Positions 27,432 to 36,498 of a DNA stretch of 64,000 bases are shown here, piece after piece. The position numbers were made by a program, and so were the translations under genes. Position 1 is the stretch's first letter. Every line of letters begins with the position of its first letter. Origin of the DNA: Aquimarina aquimarini (GTDB lineage Bacteria > Bacteroidota > Bacteroidia > Flavobacteriales > Flavobacteriaceae). The stretch is from the NCBI RefSeq assembly GCF_900299535.1, contig NZ_OMKE01000033.1, positions 1 through 64,000 of the forward strand. The letters run 5' to 3'. Under the pieces are notes generated by a model. That model was not told the DNA's origin, did not search any database, and saw only the letters and a program-made list of their open reading frames with translations.

Positions 27432-28511
27432 ATGAACACTAAAAATCAATACACTGTAATTGGCTTAATGTCTGGCACCTCTCTAGATGGTTTAGATATT
27501 GCCAATTGTCATTTTGAAAAAAAAGGTCAAAACTGGGTATTCTCTATCCTCAATACCAGTAGTATTGATTATACACCTGATTTTAAAGAAAAGTTGAAAA
27601 ATTCTATCTATATGGATACAGCTTCTTTACTGGCTTTTCATAATGAATATGGCAACTGGTTAGGCAATCAAGTCAAAAAATTTATAACTCAGAATAACAT
27701 TCAAGTAGATTTTATTGCGAGTCATGGCCATACTGTTTTTCATCAACCAGAAATTGGACTTACCTACCAAATAGGCTCTGGGCAGCATTTGGCTAATGCT
27801 TGTAAAAAAAAAGTGATATGTGACTTTAGAACCAAAGACGTAGCGCTTGGCGGCCAAGGAGCTCCCCTTGTTCCGGTAGGAGATCAATTATTATTTGACA
27901 CTTATGATTTTTGCCTTAATCTAGGAGGAATCAGTAATATTTCTTTTAATCTAGATAAAAAAAGAATTGCCTATGATATATCTCCTGCCAATATGTTGCT
28001 CAATTACATCTGTGCTACAATTGATAAAGCATATGACAAAGGAGGAAAAATAGCTGAGACTGGAACTTTAAACAGTTCATTATTAAAAACACTAAATTCT
28101 CTAGACTATTATCAACTCCCACATCCTAAATCATTAGGATATGAATGGTTCTCAGAAAAAGTAATTCCAATTATTGACCAAACTCAGGATACACCAGAAA
28201 ACTTATTACATACCGCCGTTCATCATATCGCTCATCAAATTGCTACTTGCATCATTGCAACCAATAAAAAGCACACATCGCTATTGATCACAGGAGGTGG
28301 TGCAAAAAATGATTTTCTTATTAAAATACTACAACAAAAACTACATAATTTTGCTACTGTAATTGTACCAGAAGAAAAGGTTATTGATTTTAAAGAAGCA
28401 CTAATTTTTGCCTTTATGGGAGTATTAAAAGAACGAAATGAAATCAATTGCTTACACTCTGTTACTGGTGCCCATAAAGACTCTTCATCAGGTGTAATTT
28501 ATCATCCATAA
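27432..28511 (+). CDS. anmK: Anhydro-N-acetylmuramic acid kinase
   Basis: A 359-residue sugar kinase that opens and phosphorylates 1,6-anhydroMurNAc to MurNAc-6-phosphate, using ATP. The family signature GLMSGTSLDGLD (residues 11-22) is intact, ASHGHTVFHQP (about 96-106) and NLGGISN follow, and ITGGGAKN near 281-288 is the nucleotide-binding part of the ASKHA fold. It starts two bases after the hexosaminidase stop, so the genes are co-transcribed. The next enzyme of the pathway (MurQ etherase) is not in the window. Confidence 0.95.
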   Translation: MNTKNQYTVIGLMSGTSLDGLDIANCHFEKKGQNWVFSILNTSSIDYTPDFKEKLKNSIYMDTASLLAFHNEYGNWLGNQVKKFITQNNIQVDFIASHGHTVFHQPEIGLTYQIGSGQHLANACKKKVICDFRTKDVALGGQGAPLVPVGDQLLFDTYDFCLNLGGISNISFNLDKKRIAYDISPANMLLNYICATIDKAYDKGGKIAETGTLNSSLLKTLNSLDYYQLPHPKSLGYEWFSEKVIPIIDQTQDTPENLLHTAVHHIAHQIATCIIATNKKHTSLLITGGGAKNDFLIKILQQKLHNFATVIVPEEKVIDFKEALIFAFMGVLKERNEINCLHSVTGAHKDSSSGVIYHP

Positions 28512-28579
28512 TAACAGTATAGTATACACCTATTTTTTACTTATAATGTTCATTCACTATAATACTCGAAAACAATTTT

Positions 28580-28587
28580 TACATTTG
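28580..28587 (+). promoter_or_regulatory. Candidate -7 promoter element of uridine kinase gene
   Basis: TACATTTG matches the Bacteroidota TAnnTTTG element exactly and ends 14 bases before the ATG at 28602. No clear -33 TTG was found at the usual distance, so this rests on the -7 element alone. Confidence 0.4.
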
Positions 28588-28601
28588 CCAAAAAATCAAA
28601 A

Positions 28602-29210
28602 ATGCTAATTATCGGTATCGCCGGAGGAACTGGTTGTGGTAAAACCACTGTTGTAAATCATATTATAAATGAATTACCAGAAAATGAGGTATGTGTCATC
28701 TCTCAAGACTCATATTATAAAGACACCAGTCACCTTACCTATGATGAGAGAGTACTCATAAATTTTGACCACCCTCAATCTATAGATTTTGATCTACTAG
28801 GAGAACACCTTATTGCTCTTAGAAAAGGAGAAACTATCGAACAACCGATATATTCTTTTGTAGAACATAATCGTACTGGTAAAACTGTTACTACCGCACC
28901 GAGCAAAGTAATCATCGTAGAAGGGATTTTGATTCTTACCAATGCTAAAATAAGAGATATGTTTGACATCAAAATATATGTGCAAACTGATAGCGATGAA
29001 CGGTTAATAAGAAGATTAAAAAGAGATATTTCTGAACGAGGTAGAGATATGGATGAGGTTTTAGACCGATATCAAAACACATTAAAACCCATGCATCAGC
29101 AATTCATTGATCCAACCAAAGAATTTGCTGATCTTATTATACCCAACAATAACTATAATAATGTAGCTGTAGATATTGTACGAACCATTATCAAGGAGCG
29201 TTTGAATTAA
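28602..29210 (+). CDS. udk: Uridine kinase
   Basis: A 202-residue P-loop kinase of pyrimidine salvage that phosphorylates uridine and cytidine. The Walker A motif is GGTGCGKTT (residues 8-16). SQDSYYKD (about 34-41), NFDHPQSIDFDLL and the Walker-B-like VIIVEGILILTN (about 103-114) are typical of Udk. IRRLKRDISERGR is the lid with its basic residues. Length matches the family. It is preceded by a clear promoter-like element, and the FtsB-like gene starts 38 bases after it. Confidence 0.95.
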   Translation: MLIIGIAGGTGCGKTTVVNHIINELPENEVCVISQDSYYKDTSHLTYDERVLINFDHPQSIDFDLLGEHLIALRKGETIEQPIYSFVEHNRTGKTVTTAPSKVIIVEGILILTNAKIRDMFDIKIYVQTDSDERLIRRLKRDISERGRDMDEVLDRYQNTLKPMHQQFIDPTKEFADLIIPNNNYNNVAVDIVRTIIKERLN

Positions 29211-29218
29211 CTTTTTGT

Positions 29219-29226
29219 ACCTTTAC
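29219..29226 (+). promoter_or_regulatory. Candidate -7 promoter element of ftsB-like gene
   Basis: TACCTTTA matches TAnnTTTG at all but the last position, 22 bases before the TTG start at 29249. It may allow the ftsB-like and mutase small-subunit genes to be transcribed separately from udk. Confidence 0.25.
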
Positions 29227-29248
29227 ACCAATAATATTCTTAATTAGA

Positions 29249-29608
29249 TTGAAGTTAAAGCAATATTTTCAGAAACTAAAAAACAAACCGGCACTCATTC
29301 CGATATTTGCTATATTTTTAAATAAATATGTGCTCATAATTTTATTATTCATTATATGGATGTTGTTTCTTGATACAAACTCATGGCTAATTCATAGAGA
29401 ATTAGATGAGGAAATACAGGAACTTGAGGATAATAAAAAGTACTATATAAAAGAGATTGTAAAAGATCAAAAAAACATCAAAGTATTAAAAGATAGTAGC
29501 GAGCTGGAAAAATTTGCCCGAGAAGAATATTTTATGAAACGAGATAATGAAGAAATATACATTATCGAGTATGAAGATAGTATACCTAAAAATGATAAAG
29601 ATGACTAA
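29249..29608 (+). CDS. FtsB/DivIC-like septum formation protein
   Basis: A 119-residue bitopic division protein. A short basic N-terminus is followed by one membrane helix (about 28-45) and a coiled coil at about 52-85 (ELDEEIQELEDNKKYYIKEI, shortened), then the ELEKFAREEYFMKRDNEEIYII segment characteristic of FtsB/DivIC. The start is TTG at 29249; no ATG lies before the membrane helix, so this unusual start is needed. The 3' end overlaps the methylmalonyl-CoA mutase gene by 8 bases. This udk-ftsB-mutA order is common in Flavobacteriia. Confidence 0.87.
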   Translation: MKLKQYFQKLKNKPALIPIFAIFLNKYVLIILLFIIWMLFLDTNSWLIHRELDEEIQELEDNKKYYIKEIVKDQKNIKVLKDSSELEKFAREEYFMKRDNEEIYIIEYEDSIPKNDKDD

Positions 29609-30968
29609 ATCCCTATTTGATAGTTTTGATGAAGTTTCTGCAAAAGAGTGGAAACAAAAAATTCAATTTGACCTCAAAGGCGCTGATTATAATGAAGCAT
29701 TGATTTATAATTCTTTAGAAGGGATTGATATTAAACCTTTCTACCATCAAGAAGATGTAGCAGCTATTGACACCCCTGTTACACATCCTGTTTCTTGGAA
29801 AAATGCTTTAAAAATAGTTGTAGAACAAACAACAACTAGTAATCAAAAAGCACTGAGCTCTATAAAGAAAGGTGCAGAGAGTATTCATTTTGTAATCACA
29901 CAAAAAGAGACTGATGCAAAAGAGCTTTTGAAAGGTATCCCTTCAACTATCAATATTTTTGTAGAAACTCAATTTCTATGTGCTTCATATATTCAGAAAT
30001 TAAACAACATTGCTGATAAAACTGATTTGAATATTTTTGTTTTAACAGATATCATAGGTAATCTAGCAAAAACAGGAAATTGGTTTGATAATTTAAAGAA
30101 TGATCATTCTTTATTAAAAGAAATCATATGCAGTTCTCATCTCAAAAGTAGCCTTAGTATTGATATCGGATTGTATCAAAATGCTGGTGCGACTATGGTA
30201 CAACAATTAGCCTATGGATTGGCACACGCAAATGAATATTTGAATCATTGTAACAACACAAAAATATCTTTAGGAAAAACGCCTATAGTTTTTAAAGTTG
30301 CAGTAGGTGGTAATTACTTTTTTGAAATTGCAAAATTAAGAGCCCTTAGATGGTTATGGAAAACGTTGGCTTCAGAATATAATACACTATCAGAATGTCA
30401 TATCATTGCATACCCTTCTCATAGAAATAAAACTATTCTTGATTACAATGTAAATATGTTACGTACTACTACAGAATGTATGAGTGCTATATTAGGTGGT
30501 GCAGATACTGTACAAAATTTACCTTATGATGATGTATACCATCTTGAGAATGATTTTGGCACAAGGATTTCTTTAAATCAATTATTACTCCTCAAAAATG
30601 AAAGTTATTTTGATATCGTATCCAATCCAGCATCAGGATCGTATTATATAGAGAGTTTGACAAATCAATTGGCAGAAAAAGCTTTAGCACTATTCAAAAA
30701 CATTGAAGATAGTGGTGGATTCTTAAAACAGCTAAAATCGGGCACTCTTCAGAAAAAAATAAAAGAGAGTGCTACCAAAGAACAAGAATTATTTGATAAT
30801 GAAAATATCGTTCTTACTGGAACAAACAAGTATCAAAACTCAAATGAGCATATTCCTGAGATTCAGAAACCTATTTTTCCTGAAAAAAAGGTTAGAAAAA
30901 CACTATTAGCTCCAATACTAACAAAAAGGTTATCAGAAAAAATTGAAAAAAAAGCTATGCATGCATAG
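29601..30968 (+). CDS. mutA: Methylmalonyl-CoA mutase small subunit
   Basis: A 455-residue protein, the cofactor-free partner of MutB in the methylmalonyl-CoA/succinyl-CoA interconversion. I start it at 29601, where MTKSLFDSFDEVSAKEWKQK begins, overlapping the previous gene by 8 bases; earlier in-frame Met codons at 29547 and after lie inside the FtsB-like gene. The TIM-barrel part is clear (for example LRALRWLWKTLASEY and NPASGSYYIESLTNQLAEKA, about residues 248-370). The B12-binding C-terminal domain is absent, as is normal for this subunit. The last codons and stop form a 16-bp palindrome at 30954-30969. Two unrelated genes separate it from mutB. Confidence 0.93.
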   Translation: MTKSLFDSFDEVSAKEWKQKIQFDLKGADYNEALIYNSLEGIDIKPFYHQEDVAAIDTPVTHPVSWKNALKIVVEQTTTSNQKALSSIKKGAESIHFVITQKETDAKELLKGIPSTINIFVETQFLCASYIQKLNNIADKTDLNIFVLTDIIGNLAKTGNWFDNLKNDHSLLKEIICSSHLKSSLSIDIGLYQNAGATMVQQLAYGLAHANEYLNHCNNTKISLGKTPIVFKVAVGGNYFFEIAKLRALRWLWKTLASEYNTLSECHIIAYPSHRNKTILDYNVNMLRTTTECMSAILGGADTVQNLPYDDVYHLENDFGTRISLNQLLLLKNESYFDIVSNPASGSYYIESLTNQLAEKALALFKNIEDSGGFLKQLKSGTLQKKIKESATKEQELFDNENIVLTGTNKYQNSNEHIPEIQKPIFPEKKVRKTLLAPILTKRLSEKIEKKAMHA

Positions 30969-30969
30969 C
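30954..30969. repeat. 16-bp palindrome over the mutA stop codon
   Basis: GCTATGCATGCATAGC is a perfect palindrome, and it encodes the end of MutA including the TAG. The inner 14 bases, CTATGCATGCATAG, occur again at 36919-36932 inside a longer palindrome upstream of the dienoyl-CoA-reductase-like gene. Confidence 0.6.
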
Positions 30970-31033
30970 ATAAGTCATTAATTTTTTGTACTTTACAAAG
31001 ACCTAACATTTTTTATAACTTAATTTTAATCTC

Positions 31034-31675
31034 ATGCCCCTAAGGATTAAATATAAGGTTGTGTTACTTTTTTTACCGCTATTTATAAGCATTATTGGTA
31101 ATACTCAAACCTCTGCAGAAAACTTTGATTGTCTTAAAATTGATAATCAAGGATTACTAAACCAATCATTTACTTCATTTGAAAAAGACTTGTTCGCTCA
31201 TTATAAATTCAATAATGATACTATCAAAACATATAGAACCTTTCTTACAGAAGTTTACAATTTGTCAATAAATCTCAGAAAACTCCCTTCTCAAAACTCT
31301 ATCCGTCTTGCACGTATATATAAACAAAAAGCTACAGATAGAAACTCTCTTTGGGTATTACTTAGCCAATATGACGAAGAAATGGTTGCTTCAGAAGAAA
31401 ACACTACTATAAAAACTGGTACAGATAAAGAAGAGGTACTAACTTTTAACTATCGAGGAGGTTTCATACAATGCTTAAAAAACACCAGTAATAGTGAAAA
31501 TTTTAAAGATATCATCGATATGTTAGAATATGATGGTAACGTAAGCCCATCTTTAATTGCTCAAAAACTACATGATTTGCCAACTGAGGAATTCAATAGC
31601 TATGAGGTAAAAAGTTTTATTGCTTTCGATATTTATTATTCTATTTTATTAGTCATAGAAAAAGCTTTTAAATAA
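31034..31675 (+). CDS. Secreted protein, first of a tandem paralogous pair
   Basis: I do not recognise a family. The protein has 213 residues with a signal peptide at about 1-25 and no lipobox. It is about half identical to the next gene along the full length: shared blocks include SFEKDLFAHYKF, IKTYRTFL, LRKLPSQNSIRLAR, FNYRGGFIQCLKNT and FIAFDIYYSILLVIEKAF. Two cysteines are conserved between the paralogs (Cys33 and Cys147), which could form a disulphide in the periplasm. The body looks mainly helical. A promoter-like TACTTTAC lies at 30989-30996, so it is probably transcribed apart from mutA, 65 bases upstream. Confidence 0.75.
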   Translation: MPLRIKYKVVLLFLPLFISIIGNTQTSAENFDCLKIDNQGLLNQSFTSFEKDLFAHYKFNNDTIKTYRTFLTEVYNLSINLRKLPSQNSIRLARIYKQKATDRNSLWVLLSQYDEEMVASEENTTIKTGTDKEEVLTFNYRGGFIQCLKNTSNSENFKDIIDMLEYDGNVSPSLIAQKLHDLPTEEFNSYEVKSFIAFDIYYSILLVIEKAFK

Positions 31676-31862
31676 TCTGCTACCTACCATCTTTTGGCAC
31701 AAAACACTATCTTTCAAATAGTAATACATCAAAAAATAATGCTCTTTTTTTGATTAAATTCAAAAAAAACATAATAAAACGTTAATATATACTAACTTAT
31801 TGTTAACTTTCGCCTAATTTTTAAAACAAAACTTATACACTAACATTACTAAATCTAAATTA

Positions 31863-32486
31863 ATGCCCCTTAAGATTAGATCTAGAATTATAGCCTTGTC
31901 TTTATTATTATGTATAAAGGCTACTTATTCTCAATCTGGTATCAACTGTTATGATGTAGATGAAACTGGTATCATAAAAAAAGCATACAATTCTTTTGAA
32001 AATGATTTGTTTGCGCATTATAAGTTTGGCACTGATTCTATAAAAACCTATCGAACTTTTCTGGCAGAAGTGGCCAGTCTATCGATTGATCTTAGAAAAC
32101 TCCCCTCAGAAAACTCGATTCGCCTAGCACGAGAGTTTAAAAAAATAGCAAACAATAAAAATTCACTTTGGATTAAATTAAGTGAATATGAAAACAATGA
32201 GACTATAACAAAAGTACCTCCTACCAATAAAAAAAATCAAAAAGAACTTCTAATTTTTAATTATAGAGGTGGTTACATCCAGTGTCTCAAAAACACTACT
32301 AATAGTAATGATTTTAAAGATCTAATTTCTACACTCGAAAAAGATGGAAATGTGAGCACCTCACTGATTTCTCAAAAGATATATTATATTACTGATAAAG
32401 AACTTCGTACATCAGGAATAAAAAACTTTATTGCTTTTGATATATACTACTCTATTTTAATGGTTATTGAAAAAGCTTTTAATTAA
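31863..32486 (+). CDS. Secreted protein, second of a tandem paralogous pair
   Basis: A 207-residue protein with a signal peptide at about 1-23, paralogous to the gene before it and of unknown function. Conserved cysteines are Cys29 and Cys141. The region between about 108 and 130 (after SEYEN) differs in length and sequence between the two copies and looks like a flexible, Asn/Lys-rich loop. The 187-base gap between the copies includes TAACTTTC at 31804-31811, a fair -7 element, so each copy may have its own promoter. Both share the opening MPL(R/K)I, so the start codons are well supported. Confidence 0.75.
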   Translation: MPLKIRSRIIALSLLLCIKATYSQSGINCYDVDETGIIKKAYNSFENDLFAHYKFGTDSIKTYRTFLAEVASLSIDLRKLPSENSIRLAREFKKIANNKNSLWIKLSEYENNETITKVPPTNKKNQKELLIFNYRGGYIQCLKNTTNSNDFKDLISTLEKDGNVSTSLISQKIYYITDKELRTSGIKNFIAFDIYYSILMVIEKAFN

Positions 32487-32610
32487 TTTTTTTACATTAT
32501 TCTCTATAAACTTACTTGTGAATTGTATTTTTTTAATAAAAATCAGTTTTAAAACCTTAATTTTATAGCCTTGTTAATTTATCATCCTGAAAAAAATGAG
32601 GCTTTGAGCT

Positions 32611-34743
32611 ATGAATAGAAAAGACATACAACATATACAATTAGCAAAAGTAGCAACACCAAACAAATCACAGCAGACTTCTACCTATAGCACACCTGAA
32701 GGGATCAATATAAAATCAACTTATAACAAAGATGATCTTGGCTCTATAGATCACCTTAATTTCTCTGCAGGAATACCCCCTTATCTACGCGGCCCTTACT
32801 CTACGATGTATGTTCGTAGACCATGGACTATAAGACAATATGCAGGGTTTTCTACAGCAGAAGAAAGTAATGCTTTTTATCGCAGAAATCTTGCTGCTGG
32901 ACAAAAAGGATTATCCGTAGCCTTTGATTTGGCTACACATCGTGGATACGATAGTGATCATGAACGCGTATTTGGTGATGTTGGTATGGCAGGGGTAGCT
33001 ATTGATACGGTAGAGGATATGAAAATATTATTTGATCAAATTCCTCTTGATAAAATGTCTGTTTCTATGACTATGAATGGTGCTGTTTTACCCATTATGG
33101 CATTTTATATTGTTGCAGCAGAAGAGCAAGGTGTTGATAAAAAATTACTTTCAGGAACAATCCAAAACGATATCCTCAAAGAATTTATGGTGCGTAATAC
33201 TTATGTATATCCTCCTACTCCATCCATGCGAATTATAGGAGATATCTTTGAGTATTGCTCTAAGAATATGCCAAAATTTAACCCTATAAGCATCTCTGGG
33301 TATCATATGCAAGAAGCAGGCGCAACCTGTGATATAGAATTAGCATATACCCTTGCAGATGGATTAGAATATATACGTAAAGGAATAGAAGCAGGAATGG
33401 ATGTAGATGCATTTGCTCCTCGTCTCTCTTTCTTTTGGGCAATCGGTATGAATCATTTTATGGAAATTGCTAAAATGCGTGCAGCACGTATGCTATGGGC
33501 AAAACTGATCCAGCAATTCAACCCAAAAAACCCAAAATCATTAATGCTCCGTACGCACTGTCAAACTAGTGGATGGAGTCTTACTGCCCAAGATCCTTTT
33601 AACAACGTAGCACGAACTTGTATAGAAGCCAGCGCCGCCGCTTTTGGAGGCACACAAAGTTTACACACCAATGCATTGGATGAAGCCATTGCATTACCAA
33701 CAGATTTTTCGGCAAGAATTGCCAGAAACACACAAATATATCTGCAAGAAGAGACTCGAATTACACGCACAGTAGACCCATGGGCAGGTAGCTACTATGT
33801 AGAATCTTTGACAAATGATATTGCAGAAAAAGCTTGGAAACTTCTGGAAGAAGTAGAAGAATTAGGAGGAATGACCAAGGCTATCGAAGCTGGAATTCCT
33901 AAAATGAGAATAGAGGAAGCCGCTGCCCGTAAACAAGCAAGGATTGATAGTGAACAAGATGTTATCATTGGTGTAAACAAATACACCCTAGAAGAGGAAG
34001 AAGCTATCAAAACCTTAAAAGTCGACAATCAAGCTGTAAGAACCCAACAGATAGAAGGACTTACCAGAGTAAAGGCTTCAAGAAATGAAGAAGATGTACA
34101 ACAAGCTTTAAAAAAATTAACGCTGGCAGCAACAGATGATCATCAAAATTTATTAGAATTAGCTGTAGATGCAGCAAGGCTTAGAGCTACTTTAGGAGAA
34201 ATCAGTGATGCCCTAGAAAAAGAATTCGGAAGATATAAAGCAGAAATAAAATCATTTACAGGAGTGTATGCCAAAGAGATAAAAGATGATGCTTCTTTTA
34301 ATAAAGCAAGAGAACTCGCAAATCAATATGCAGATTTAGAAGGACGAAGACCCAGAATCATGATTGCCAAGATGGGGCAAGATGGTCATGATCGTGGCGC
34401 AAAAGTAGTAGCCACCAGTTATGCAGATGTAGGCTTTGATGTAGATATAGGGCCATTGTTTCAAACACCAGCAGAAGCTGCAAAACAAGCAGTAGAAAAC
34501 GATGTACATATTGTAGGCGTTTCCTCTCTCGCTGGAGGTCACAAAACATTAGTCCCACAAATCGTTGCTGAACTCAAAAAATATAACAGAGAAGATATTA
34601 TGGTTATAGTAGGAGGAGTAATCCCCCCTGATGACTATGACTTTCTTTTTGAGGCTGGTGCAGTTGCCATTTTTGGCCCTGGTACAAAAATAAGTGATGC
34701 CGCTATTACAATATTAGAAATTCTAATTTCTACATTCGAATAA
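32611..34743 (+). CDS. mutB: Methylmalonyl-CoA mutase large subunit
   Basis: A 710-residue adenosylcobalamin-dependent enzyme converting methylmalonyl-CoA to succinyl-CoA, for propionate and branched-chain amino acid breakdown. The catalytic TIM barrel covers about residues 30-540 ([21 protein letters not shown], quoted short; [23 protein letters not shown]). A linker leads to the B12-binding domain at about 575-705, with the D-x-H-x-x-G motif DGHDRG whose cobalt ligand is His593. Later GVSSLAGGH and VGGVIPPDD complete the domain. The length is normal for a large subunit. Its partner is the gene at 29601, two genes upstream. Confidence 0.97.
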   Translation: MNRKDIQHIQLAKVATPNKSQQTSTYSTPEGINIKSTYNKDDLGSIDHLNFSAGIPPYLRGPYSTMYVRRPWTIRQYAGFSTAEESNAFYRRNLAAGQKGLSVAFDLATHRGYDSDHERVFGDVGMAGVAIDTVEDMKILFDQIPLDKMSVSMTMNGAVLPIMAFYIVAAEEQGVDKKLLSGTIQNDILKEFMVRNTYVYPPTPSMRIIGDIFEYCSKNMPKFNPISISGYHMQEAGATCDIELAYTLADGLEYIRKGIEAGMDVDAFAPRLSFFWAIGMNHFMEIAKMRAARMLWAKLIQQFNPKNPKSLMLRTHCQTSGWSLTAQDPFNNVARTCIEASAAAFGGTQSLHTNALDEAIALPTDFSARIARNTQIYLQEETRITRTVDPWAGSYYVESLTNDIAEKAWKLLEEVEELGGMTKAIEAGIPKMRIEEAAARKQARIDSEQDVIIGVNKYTLEEEEAIKTLKVDNQAVRTQQIEGLTRVKASRNEEDVQQALKKLTLAATDDHQNLLELAVDAARLRATLGEISDALEKEFGRYKAEIKSFTGVYAKEIKDDASFNKARELANQYADLEGRRPRIMIAKMGQDGHDRGAKVVATSYADVGFDVDIGPLFQTPAEAAKQAVENDVHIVGVSSLAGGHKTLVPQIVAELKKYNREDIMVIVGGVIPPDDYDFLFEAGAVAIFGPGTKISDAAITILEILISTFE

Positions 34744-34758
34744 TACAAAAATATCCTT

Positions 34759-36498
34759 TTACCTAAACAATGAGTTAAATGTAAATAATTGCATTTTATG
34801 GTTATATTTATTGAGTTTGAATAGTTTGACATCTTTTACTTGATTCTCCCTACCCCAATTCCTGTAAACCGTTGCTTTTAAATAAGTAGGCACATTTTTC
34901 TTATTCCCTAAATACTTTATATTTATCAACCACTCCCCTTTATTTAAATTATAAATAAAAAACTCATCAGAAGAATACCCTTTTATCTTCTCATCAAGAA
35001 TACGATCCTTACTTTTTTCTTGAGAATGCTCGTAAACAAAAGAATTTAACTCGGGATCAACAAATTCTAATAAAAACTCTGCCTCAGAGGTATTCCATTC
35101 AAAAACAACACGAATATCACTAGTCAATGTTTCTTCTTCTTCTTTTTTAATTTCAAAAGTTTCTTTAATTTTTGCTACATCTTTTTTATGGGTATACAAA
35201 TACTTCATTTCATTATAAACCATTTGCTCAATACCTTTTTCTTCTAATTTAAACCCTCGTTGTAAATACCTTAAATACATATCCCATGCATTTTGATATT
35301 CTCTGTTTGCAAAATAAGAATTCGCTAAATCTCGAAAAGACTGTGCATAAGAAGGTCTTAAATAAACAATTGTATTATAAACATTCAGAGCTTTTGATTG
35401 CTCTCCTAGCTCCTCATATGTATATGCAAGAGCCTTAAGAGCTTCTGCATTTTCATGAAACTCCTTTTCCATATCTGATAATACTTCTAAAGAAAGTTTT
35501 CTATTGTTTTTTTCTTTTTTGAAATAAGTAGCTATATCTAGATAAAAACTCGGTTGTTTTTTATGCTTATTTAATAAAGCTCTATAAGCTTCATACAATC
35601 CAGTATCGGTAGCGCTTGAATTTACTTTTTTAAAATCATCAATAATTGTAGTTGATACAGCATCTATATAAGGGAAAGCATCATTTTTATATTGATTACC
35701 CCTAGCTTTTTGTTCTGCTTTATGTGTATTAAGAAATATTGAGCTCTTTGTTGTTACAACAATCACTCCTCCTGCTCCTCGCATTCCATAATTTGTTGTC
35801 CCTCCTAAACCTTTAAGAACTACCATATGTTCTATATCATTTATATCAATATGAGGAGGGTAATTATAAACAACTCCATCAATATCCCAAATTGCAAATC
35901 CATTTTTTTCACTCATTACTGGCCGCACTCTAACTCTTTTTCTACCAAGTCCATCATTAGAAATACCATAAGTAGGAATAACTCCTTGTATCGCTTCTAT
36001 CAAATCTACACCCCCTCTATTAAGGTGTTTTCCTTCTACGAGCCAATAAGAAAATGCCGAACTTTTCATATCAATTTCTCCATAAGCAGTATTCAACTTA
36101 TCTAATTCTGTTTTTTTTGCTAAAGAATATTGTTTTTTATCAGCCTCTTTTTTAATCAAAACTTCATCTAGCTTATTAACATCGTTTGTCATCTTGATAT
36201 TGAGAAGTTGAGTAACATCTTCTACAATAATTTCTACTGTTTTTTTCCCTACAAAAGAAAACTGGATAGTTTCTCTTTCTGATGCTTCTATATAATAATA
36301 GCCTTTTTCATCTGTAATTGTTCTCCTATTTTTATTCTTTACAAAAATGTTAACATTTTTTATAGGAATATTATCGGCTGTAACATATCCATAGATTTTA
36401 TGTAAACTTGATTTTGATTGAGCAGAAAGAAAAGAAAAACCTCCTAGTAGAGATAGAGCCAAAATCATCCAAGAAAATAAGTACTTTTTTATAATCAT
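34759..36498 (-). CDS. Plug-TPR protein with DUF2135-like C-terminus, no barrel
   Basis: An exported protein of 579 residues with an unusual domain string. After a signal peptide (1-26) comes a carboxypeptidase-regulatory-like domain at about 34-103 (IPIKNVNIFVKNK). Next is a TonB-receptor plug at about 150-252 (IWDIDGVVYNYPPH; VVLKGLGGTTNYGMRGAGG, shortened). TPR-like helices follow at about 340-440 (EALKALAYTYEELGEQSKALNVY). The end, about 461-575, is a beta domain resembling DUF2135 (RVVFEWNTSEAEFLLEFVDP; GYSSDEFFIYN; VYRNWGRENQ). No beta-barrel follows the plug, so it cannot be a TonB receptor. It is a single gene, convergent with mutB after 15 bases. Function unknown; possibly a cell-envelope assembly or secretion factor. 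Confidence 0.75.
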   Translation of the reverse strand: MIIKKYLFSWMILALSLLGGFSFLSAQSKSSLHKIYGYVTADNIPIKNVNIFVKNKNRRTITDEKGYYYIEASERETIQFSFVGKKTVEIIVEDVTQLLNIKMTNDVNKLDEVLIKKEADKKQYSLAKKTELDKLNTAYGEIDMKSSAFSYWLVEGKHLNRGGVDLIEAIQGVIPTYGISNDGLGRKRVRVRPVMSEKNGFAIWDIDGVVYNYPPHIDINDIEHMVVLKGLGGTTNYGMRGAGGVIVVTTKSSIFLNTHKAEQKARGNQYKNDAFPYIDAVSTTIIDDFKKVNSSATDTGLYEAYRALLNKHKKQPSFYLDIATYFKKEKNNRKLSLEVLSDMEKEFHENAEALKALAYTYEELGEQSKALNVYNTIVYLRPSYAQSFRDLANSYFANREYQNAWDMYLRYLQRGFKLEEKGIEQMVYNEMKYLYTHKKDVAKIKETFEIKKEEEETLTSDIRVVFEWNTSEAEFLLEFVDPELNSFVYEHSQEKSKDRILDEKIKGYSSDEFFIYNLNKGEWLINIKYLGNKKNVPTYLKATVYRNWGRENQVKDVKLFKLNKYNHKMQLFTFNSLFR

